From the NCBI GenBank assembly GCA_002317475.1, contig DCIS01000144.1:1-21592 (forward strand): a stretch of 21,592 bases of DNA, written 5' to 3'. Below are positions 15,713 through 20,648 of the stretch, one piece after another. A program made the position numbers and the translations under genes. Source of the stretch: Prevotellaceae bacterium UBA1720 (GTDB taxonomy: Bacteria; Bacteroidota; Bacteroidia; Bacteroidales; Bacteroidaceae). Numbering within the stretch: position 1 is the first letter of the stretch; each line of letters starts with the position of its first letter. The notes under the pieces were generated by a model. The model was not told the origin of the DNA and made no database searches. It saw nothing but the letters and a program-made list of their open reading frames with translations.

Positions 15713-15750
15713 AACGGTGTCGACATTGGTATCGATACCGTTTCTTTTTG
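15713..15750 (+). terminator. Hairpin terminator after the unrecognised gene pair
   Basis: AACGGTGTCGA (15713-15723) pairs with TCGATACCGTT (15732-15742) with one G-T wobble, over an 8-base loop, followed by TCTTTTTG. An A-run (AAAAAAAG, 15703-15710) upstream can pair with the T-run, so it may also work on the minus strand. The right arm contains most of the 12-base palindrome GGTATCGATACC (15728-15739). Confidence 0.65.
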
Positions 15751-15796
15751 TGTGGTCTATTATGTGTTACTTTGCACTGTCATTCACAAGGTGACG

Positions 15797-15840
15797 GCCC
15801 AAAGAGGTGCGGATGGCTGGCCAGCTCCGACATCTCGGGC
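15797..15840 (+). ncRNA. Candidate structured RNA or long hairpin
   Basis: The segment folds on paper into one long stem. GCCC 15797-15800 pairs with GGGC 15837-15840; GAGGTG 15804-15809 with CATCTC 15831-15836 (one G-U); CGGA 15810-15813 with TCCG 15826-15829; and GCT 15816-15818 with AGC 15823-15825. The loop is GGCC, with small bulges (AAA, A, TG). It is an island of high GC in AT-rich sequence, followed by T-rich runs (TTTTACTTTTTTG). It might be a small RNA with an intrinsic terminator, a 5'-leader element of the helicase gene, or a DNA-level recognition hairpin. Only the base pairing is directly visible. Confidence 0.4.
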
Positions 15841-16088
15841 AAATCGCTCTTTTACTTTTTTGTTTAGTTTTTTTGACCACATGGTTTGGCTCAACTAATT
15901 GATAGTCAGTTACATGTGATGGTGTTTTTAGAAAATGAATGCCATATACATATTCTTTATATATGTGTTCGTGTATATAGATAATGCTATATAGAGAAAA
16001 AAGGGTTATTGAAATATCGCTGCAATTACTAAAGATGTCCATCTAATACACTGATTACTAATAGATAAGGGTGGAACTTGTGTATCCA

Positions 16089-16112
16089 AAAACTAAATAG
16101 AAAACTAAATAT
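16089..16112. repeat. 12-bp tandem duplication before the helicase gene
   Basis: AAAACTAAATAG (16089-16100) is followed directly by AAAACTAAATAT (16101-16112), 11 of 12 bases identical, ending 24 bases before the helicase start. It could be a regulator-binding site or chance in AT-rich DNA. Confidence 0.4.
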
Positions 16113-16136
16113 GGGCAAAAAATATATAATAAATAT

Positions 16137-17585
16137 ATGGAAGATTTCATAGATCTTGACCTTAAAGATCTGGCCAAAGGCAGAAAAAAGTATGATGCGC
16201 AGATAGACTCAATCTTCATGGAATGTTTTGTTACCAACATGGAAGATATGAGCCATGATGTACAGTTTGTGCTAGACAAAAGCAAGACCCACAATCAGGC
16301 TTTCAAGCCCTTGATAGAGCTGGTTGCCAGTAACATTGTGAGTGTCAGTGACGGTAATCTCATGGTTCCCGAGTATATTCAGTCGGCCAAGGCACGCCAG
16401 GTGGTATACTTGTTTGTTCATACCCATTGGATACCCCTGCCTCATCAGTTGTTCAATGACTTTATTACTGATGCCGCCTTGAAAACCGGGCTGCCTGAGT
16501 TGTTTTGCTATGACGTGGACTTCATGAACAAGCTGCGTGAGCATGTGGCTAACCGTGTGGCACGTCACCCACTGCCTTACATACCCGATGACGAGGTGTG
16601 GGTGAACTTCCAGAACGGCACGCTGGTGATTGATTCTGAGGGAACATTCAGGTTGAGACCTCATGATCGCAGTGACTTCTTCCTTTACGCCCTTCCTTAT
16701 GACTATTGCGAGTATGCAATTTGCCCCAAGTGGAATGCTTTCCTGAACGAGGTGCTGCCCGACCCCAACACCCAGCAGTTGCTGGCCGAGGCCATTGGCT
16801 ACTGTTTTACCCGCAACCTGAAGTTGGAGAAGATGTTCGTGTTCTATGGTTCAGGTTCAAACGGTAAGAGTGTGGTGCTAGACACCATCGAACATCTGCT
16901 GGGCAGGGAGAATGTAAGCAACATGACGCTGAGCGACATCACCACCAAGGACGAGAAGCGTTCACTCATCGAGAATAAACTGGTGAATATCAGTCATGAG
17001 AGTGCCCGCGAGATGGATCCCTCCATCCTCAAGCAGTTGGTCAGTGGCGAGCCTACCGATGTACGTGTGCTCTATCGTGGTACGCATACGATGTATAATT
17101 ATGGTAAGCTCTTCACCAGCTTCAACAAGTTGCCTCAGGTAGAGCATACTCACGGATTCTTCCGTCGCTGGATCATGTTCCCGTTCATGGTCACTTTCCC
17201 CGATGAGCGTCAGGACACCGAACTGGCACATAAGCTAAAGGATGAGTTGTCTGGCATCTTGAACTGGGTGTTGGCAGCCCTGTCTAGGCTGATGAGCAGG
17301 AAGGCATTCACGCACAGTGAGGAGTGTGACGCAGCCTTGTCTGAATTCCGCCGTTCGTCCAACAGCGCCTTGTCTTTTTTCGAGGACAGATGTGTCATAT
17401 CTGCCAACCATACCAACAAGTTGAAAGACATCTACATGGCATACAAGGTGTATTGCGATGAAGAGGGCAACAAACCTTTCGGCAAAAAGGAGTTCCAGAA
17501 CATCTTGCGTCAACAGAAAAGGGTAGAGGTGTCATCGTATGCCAATAACATCTACTACAATATCCAGCTCAGGTCAACTGAATAG
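16137..17585 (+). CDS. Orphan SF3 helicase (P4/D5 phage-primase type) without primase domain
   Basis: A protein of 482 residues related to the helicase half of phage/plasmid P4-type primases. Residues about 190-235 match the D5-type N-terminal region (CPKWNAFLNEVLPD, then EAIGYCFTRN). The SF3 core follows: Walker A GSGSNGKS at 238-245, Walker-B-like LVNISHES near 282-290, sensor-1 Asn330 in TSFNKLP, and FFRRW at 341-345 with a candidate arginine finger. The C-terminal 80 residues look like a winged helix (LKDIYMAYKVYCDEEG). The first 190 residues contain no TOPRIM or archaeo-eukaryotic primase motif that I can see. Such proteins initiate replication of satellites and plasmids by melting and unwinding an origin. 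No integrase, capsid or relaxase gene is nearby, so this is a remnant or a domesticated gene. A short-period repeat array lies directly downstream. Confidence 0.85.
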   Translation: MEDFIDLDLKDLAKGRKKYDAQIDSIFMECFVTNMEDMSHDVQFVLDKSKTHNQAFKPLIELVASNIVSVSDGNLMVPEYIQSAKARQVVYLFVHTHWIPLPHQLFNDFITDAALKTGLPELFCYDVDFMNKLREHVANRVARHPLPYIPDDEVWVNFQNGTLVIDSEGTFRLRPHDRSDFFLYALPYDYCEYAICPKWNAFLNEVLPDPNTQQLLAEAIGYCFTRNLKLEKMFVFYGSGSNGKSVVLDTIEHLLGRENVSNMTLSDITTKDEKRSLIENKLVNISHESAREMDPSILKQLVSGEPTDVRVLYRGTHTMYNYGKLFTSFNKLPQVEHTHGFFRRWIMFPFMVTFPDERQDTELAHKLKDELSGILNWVLAALSRLMSRKAFTHSEECDAALSEFRRSSNSALSFFEDRCVISANHTNKLKDIYMAYKVYCDEEGNKPFGKKEFQNILRQQKRVEVSSYANNIYYNIQLRSTE

Positions 17586-17609
17586 ACGTTACTGCCTCTG
17601 GATACAATA

Positions 17610-17717
17610 GGTTAACACCGTTGTTTACACGTATAAACAACGTACAAACACCGTATAAACACCGTAAACTTACGTAGGCTATACGTAGGCTGTACGTTGT
17701 TTGTACGTAGGAATGGC
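17610..17717. repeat. Tandem array of about ten 11-bp units behind the helicase gene
   Basis: Read on the plus strand in steps: GGTTAACACC (10), GTTGTTTACAC, GTATAAACAAC, GTACAAACACC, GTATAAACACC, GTAAACTTAC (10), GTAGGCTATAC, GTAGGCTGTAC, GTTGTTTGTAC, GTAGGAATGGC. Most units are exactly 11 bases and begin GTA or GTT; neighbours differ at 1-3 positions. Some units are inverted copies of others: GTTGTTTACAC and GTATAAACAAC form a 22-bp near-palindrome at 17620-17641. The period equals about one DNA helical turn. Origin iterons, a regulator array or simple-repeat expansion are all possible. Confidence 0.8.
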
Positions 17718-17765
17718 TAGGATTGTCTGGGATTACCTAGGACTACCTAGGACTTCTAGGATTAC
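17717..17765. repeat. Second tandem array, 10-bp CTAGGATTAC-type units
   Basis: Five units follow each other: CTAGGATTGT, CTGGGATTAC, CTAGGACTAC, CTAGGACTT (9) and CTAGGATTAC. The array runs straight on from the 11-bp array and ends 2 bases before the stop codon of the permease gene on the minus strand. CCTAGG palindromes occur at unit junctions. Confidence 0.8.
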
Positions 17766-17767
17766 CC

Positions 17768-18994
17768 TTATAACAATGACTTGCTGAGGTAGCGGACGGG
17801 ATACCATACGGCAACCCAACCCACGATGAGGACGGTGAAGAAGATGACCACGAGGTCCCAGATGTGGATGCTCACGGGATAACTCTCGCTGATGAAGCTG
17901 CCCTCAGCATCACCCATAGTGATGAAACCAAATTGTATCTGGAGAAGGCAGAGGGTGACGCCCAGAATGATACCGACGATAGCTCCGAAAGCACTGATCA
18001 TACGGCCCTCGAGCATGAAGATCTTGCATATCTGTTCGTTGCTGGCACCAAGGTTGCGAAGGGTCTCCACATCCTTTTTCTTGTCAATCATCAGCATGGA
18101 GAGGGAACCGATGATGTTGAAGCAGGAGACAAGGAGGATGAAGGTGAGGAAGACATACGCGATGAACTTCTCCACGTTCATGATATGGAATACCTCCTCC
18201 TGCTGCTCGTATCGGTCACGTACCTTGAACTGAGGTCCCATGATGTCCTCTATCTCGCTCTTGGCACTCGAGATGCTGACACCATCCTTCACACGAAGAT
18301 GCAGGGATGTCACCTCTCCCTTACGGTCCAGCAGTTGGCGAGCATAGCGTATGCTGGTCAGCACGTAATGGTTGTCGTATTTGCTCTGCTTCACCTGGAA
18401 TACCACACCCGGGGAATAGAGTTCCAGGGCATTGAAACTACTCAGGGGATTCTGTGGATTGACACGCTCGCCTTTCTTGGGAGCATAGATGGTGACGGGT
18501 TTGTCGAATTCTGCCTGCAGACCCATCTTCACGGCCAGTCCGATACCCAGGATGCCATAGTCGTGCTTACCGTCCTCGAGTACCAGTTCTCCTGTACCGA
18601 AGAAGAGGTCCTCTCCGCTGACTTGTTCCAGGAAGTTATCCTCCACGCCACGTACGTTCACCACTACCTGCTGTCCTCCCTGTACGATGAGCGCCTTGCC
18701 CTCCACACACTCCGAGAGGATGGCCACCTTGTCACACTTACGCAGGGCCTGTATGGCTTTGTGGTTGGCTTGGAAGGCTGTACCCTGGGTGGAGACGATC
18801 TCCAGTTGAGGGTCGAATGAGGTGAACAGATCGGCCACGAATTCCTGAAAACCATTGAACACGCTGAGGATGCACACCATGGCCAGCGTAGCAACGGCTA
18901 CACCGCAGGCCGAGATGGCCGAGATGATGTTGATGGCGTGATGGCTCTTCTTGGAAAAGAGGTAACGACGGGCTATGAAAAGGTTGAAATTCAT
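17768..18994 (-). CDS. LolC/LolE-like ABC transporter permease (FtsX family)
   Basis: A protein of 408 residues with one N-terminal membrane segment (about residues 22-46, INIISAISACGVAVATLAMV), a large periplasmic domain (about 50-265), and three C-terminal segments, roughly 268-292, 318-343 and 368-394. This is the LolC/E layout. In proteobacteria LolCDE extracts outer-membrane lipoproteins from the inner membrane. Bacteroidota homologues are annotated the same way, though their exact role is less studied. The start MNFNLFIARRYLFSKKS is typical of the family. It is the last gene of the operon, 30 bases after rbfA; the ATPase subunit is not in this window. The end lies 2 bases from the repeat array, so no room remains for a separate terminator. 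Confidence 0.88.
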   Translation of the reverse strand: MNFNLFIARRYLFSKKSHHAINIISAISACGVAVATLAMVCILSVFNGFQEFVADLFTSFDPQLEIVSTQGTAFQANHKAIQALRKCDKVAILSECVEGKALIVQGGQQVVVNVRGVEDNFLEQVSGEDLFFGTGELVLEDGKHDYGILGIGLAVKMGLQAEFDKPVTIYAPKKGERVNPQNPLSSFNALELYSPGVVFQVKQSKYDNHYVLTSIRYARQLLDRKGEVTSLHLRVKDGVSISSAKSEIEDIMGPQFKVRDRYEQQEEVFHIMNVEKFIAYVFLTFILLVSCFNIIGSLSMLMIDKKKDVETLRNLGASNEQICKIFMLEGRMISAFGAIVGIILGVTLCLLQIQFGFITMGDAEGSFISESYPVSIHIWDLVVIFFTVLIVGWVAVWYPVRYLSKSLL

Positions 18995-19024
18995 CGTTCT
19001 ACGGAGAGAGGGGTGGGTGTGTGA

Positions 19025-19360
19025 CTACTTTTTCAGCAACTCGTCAATGTGCTCTACATAGTCCAGCGAATCGTCCACGAAGAATTTCAGTTCGGGGATG
19101 ATACGCAATTGGTGGCGTACACGCTGTCCCAGTTCAAAGCGCAACTGCTTCTGGTTCTCGTTGATGTTGCCTACGATCTCCTCTGCCTTTTCGCTGGGGA
19201 ACACGCTGAGGTAGGCACGGCAGATGCTGAGGTCGGGACTGATGCGGCACTTGCTTACGCTGACCAGCACGCCGCGCATCTGGCGTGTCTGTGCTACGAA
19301 TATCTCACTCAGTTCCTTCTGCAGTAGGCGTGCAATCTTATTTTGTCTTGTTGTTTCCAT
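19025..19360 (-). CDS. rbfA: Ribosome-binding factor A
   Basis: A protein of 111 residues that binds the free 30S subunit and helps mature the 5' end of 16S rRNA, also in cold adaptation. The N-terminal helix METTRQNKIARLLQKELSEIF, the strand MRGVLVSVSKCRISPDLSICRAYLSVFP and the KH-like second half with LRFELGQRVRHQLRIIPELKFFVDDSLDY match the family throughout; length is at the short end, typical for Bacteroidota. It sits between the O-methyltransferase gene (69-base gap with a G/C-run repeat) and the LolC/E-like gene. The pairing of rbfA with this permease is common in Bacteroidales. Confidence 0.95.
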   Translation of the reverse strand: METTRQNKIARLLQKELSEIFVAQTRQMRGVLVSVSKCRISPDLSICRAYLSVFPSEKAEEIVGNINENQKQLRFELGQRVRHQLRIIPELKFFVDDSLDYVEHIDELLKK

Positions 19361-19402
19361 ATTTTGGGGTTATGATGTTCTTGCGTTATGATGTAATTAG
19401 TT

Positions 19403-19425
19403 CCCCCTAAAGGGGGTTAGGGGGT
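19403..19425. repeat. G/C-run palindromic repeat between the methyltransferase and rbfA genes
   Basis: CCCCC (19403-19407), TAAA, GGGGG (19412-19416) form a 5-bp stem; TTAGGGGG follows, giving a second possible partner for the C-run. Repeats of this kind, with blocks of five C or G separated by TAA or TTTA, are frequent between Bacteroidota genes (from memory, not checked). It might act as a weak transcription attenuator in the operon. Confidence 0.65.
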
Positions 19426-19429
19426 CTGT

Positions 19430-20059
19430 TCATTTCTTGCGGATGAGTGTCAGTCCGTCCCGGATAGGCACGATGACCTTTTCCACCCGTTTGTCCTTTG
19501 CCACCAGGTCGTTGAAGGCTTTCACGCCCAGTGTCTGCCGGTCACTCTCGCGGGTATGCTCTTCTGTGACATGTCCATACCATAGGGTGTTGTCGGCAAT
19601 GATGAAACCGCCCTTTCGCAGTCGTGGTAGCACCATCTCGTAGTATTCCACATACTCGCGCTTGTCGGCATCAATGAAGGCGAGGTCCCACTCTATATCC
19701 AACTGAGGCACTAGGTCCAGGGCATCACCGATGTGCAGGTGTATCTTGTCTGCATACTGGCTCCCCTCAAACCATGGTTTCAGGAAGTCCTCCTGCTCGT
19801 CCCATACCTCGAAGGTGTGCAGTTCTGCTCCCTCCTCCAGGGCTTCTGCCATGCTGAGGGCAGAGTAACCCGAGAAAGTTCCCAGTTCCAGTACACGCTG
19901 AGGGCGAATCATAGACACGAGCATCTTCAGCAGACGTCCCTGCAGGTGTCCGCTGGCCATCTGACCATATGCAAGGCGAAGCTGTGTGTCGCGCCACAGA
20001 GCGTGAAGGTATTCGCCCTCCTCATCGATGTGCTGGAGTATGTATTCGTCTATGTCCAC
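19430..20059 (-). CDS. Class I SAM-dependent O-methyltransferase
   Basis: A protein of 209 residues of the caffeoyl-CoA/catechol O-methyltransferase type. Motif I VLELGTFSGYSAL (residues 56-68) binds S-adenosylmethionine; FIDADKREY (129-137) carries the metal-binding Asp130 and the family Lys133; ADNTLWYG (155-162) supplies the second metal-binding Asp/Asn pair. The start is GTG at 20059; no in-frame ATG occurs upstream, and the next internal ATG would remove the first 33 residues. The substrate is not predictable; bacterial members methylate small hydroxylated compounds or tRNA wobble uridine derivatives (TrmR type). It is the second gene of the operon, 67 bases after aroQ, separated by a GTTTCTG simple repeat. 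Confidence 0.9.
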   Translation of the reverse strand: MDIDEYILQHIDEEGEYLHALWRDTQLRLAYGQMASGHLQGRLLKMLVSMIRPQRVLELGTFSGYSALSMAEALEEGAELHTFEVWDEQEDFLKPWFEGSQYADKIHLHIGDALDLVPQLDIEWDLAFIDADKREYVEYYEMVLPRLRKGGFIIADNTLWYGHVTEEHTRESDRQTLGVKAFNDLVAKDKRVEKVIVPIRDGLTLIRKK

Positions 20060-20070
20060 GTTGGGGGAAT

Positions 20071-20124
20071 GGTTTCTGGGTTTCTAGTTTCTGGTTTCTA
20101 TGTTTCTGGGTTTCTGGTTTCTGG
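20071..20124. repeat. GGTTTCT simple tandem repeat between aroQ and the methyltransferase gene
   Basis: Seven units of 7-8 bases: GGTTTCT, GGGTTTCT, AGTTTCT, GGTTTCT, ATGTTTCT, GGGTTTCT, GGTTTCT, then GG. On the transcribed strand it reads as an A-rich CCAGAAA repeat. It fills nearly the whole 67-base gap between aroQ and the methyltransferase start and could change length by slippage. Confidence 0.8.
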
Positions 20125-20126
20125 AG

Positions 20127-20555
20127 TTAAAGGGTTTTGAGGTTGATGATTGCCTCGATGGCAAGACGGTAGCTGTCCAGTCCGAAACCACAGATCACGC
20201 CTTTGCAACCTGCACTGATGAGGCTCTTGTGGCGGAACTCCTCGCGCTGATGCACATTGCTGATGTGCACCTCGATGGCAGGGGTTTGCACAGCCTTCAG
20301 GGCGTCAAGCAGAGCCACACTGGTATGGGTATAGGCACCGGCATTCAGGACTATGCCATCATAAGTGAACCCAACCTCGTGAATCTTGTCAATCATACTG
20401 CCTTCATGATTGCTCTGGAAATATTCCAACTCGATGTTGGGATAACGCTCCTTTAGTTCGTCAAAGTATGCCTCAAAGCCACGGTTACCATAAATGCCAG
20501 GCTCTCTTTTACCCAACAAATTCAGATTAGGACCATTAATAATTTGTATTTTCAT
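20127..20555 (-). CDS. aroQ: Type II 3-dehydroquinate dehydratase
   Basis: A protein of 142 residues, normal for the type II enzyme, a dodecamer. It dehydrates 3-dehydroquinate to 3-dehydroshikimate in the shikimate pathway to aromatic amino acids. The N-terminus IINGPNLNLLGKREPGIYG contains the catalytic Tyr22. NAGAYTHTS (71-79) binds the substrate. EVHISNVHQREEFRHKS (95-111) carries the general acid His97 and the loop Arg residues. All key residues of the family are present. It is the first gene of the operon, with its ATG 25 bases after the promoter -7 element. It is divergent from xerD, whose start is only 93 bases away. Confidence 0.97.
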   Translation of the reverse strand: MKIQIINGPNLNLLGKREPGIYGNRGFEAYFDELKERYPNIELEYFQSNHEGSMIDKIHEVGFTYDGIVLNAGAYTHTSVALLDALKAVQTPAIEVHISNVHQREEFRHKSLISAGCKGVICGFGLDSYRLAIEAIINLKTL

Positions 20556-20579
20556 TGCTTTTTGCTAAATTTGCGGGGT

Positions 20580-20611
20580 CAAAGGTACGAATAAGAGATT
20601 TAAAACGCAAA
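20580..20611 (-). promoter_or_regulatory. Bacteroidota-type promoter for the aroQ operon
   Basis: On the minus strand TTTG (20608-20611), a 20-base spacer and TACCTTTG (20580-20587) match both elements of the consensus. Transcription should begin near 20573, leaving a leader of about 18 bases before the aroQ ATG. This is the best promoter in the window and probably drives aroQ, the methyltransferase, rbfA and the permease. Confidence 0.8.
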
Positions 20612-20648
20612 TAATGCTTGCATTAATTTGACTTTTACGAGCGAAAGT

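Larger units (their letters stand above)
15685..16136. other. AT-rich non-coding region upstream of the helicase
   Basis: These 452 bases hold no convincing gene. They contain the terminator hairpin (15713-15750), a weak promoter-like TTACTTTG (15767-15774), a GC-rich long hairpin (15797-15840), poly-T runs near 15850-15875, an imperfect dyad TAATTGA-TAG-TCAGTTA (15896-15912), a strongly AT-rich segment around 15945-16000, and a 12-bp direct repeat (16089-16112). The open frames on either strand here are short and of unlikely composition. Confidence 0.7.

Noticed and set aside
15685..15867. 60-codon frame starting at TTG after the gene pair
   Set aside because: It begins directly after a stop, runs through the terminator hairpin and the GC-rich hairpin, has no start context and no family resemblance.
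15767..16042. 91-codon minus-strand frame in the AT-rich region
   Set aside because: Low-complexity Ile/Tyr/His content follows from the AT-rich DNA; no start signal and no neighbours on that strand.
17610..17765. CRISPR array
   Set aside because: The units are 10-11 bases with no spacers and no cas genes; this is a short tandem repeat, not repeat-spacer structure.
17864..18820. Open frame of 318 codons on the plus strand
   Set aside because: It is antisense to the LolC/E-like permease, which has the expected four membrane segments; the plus frame is His/Glu/Leu-rich nonsense.
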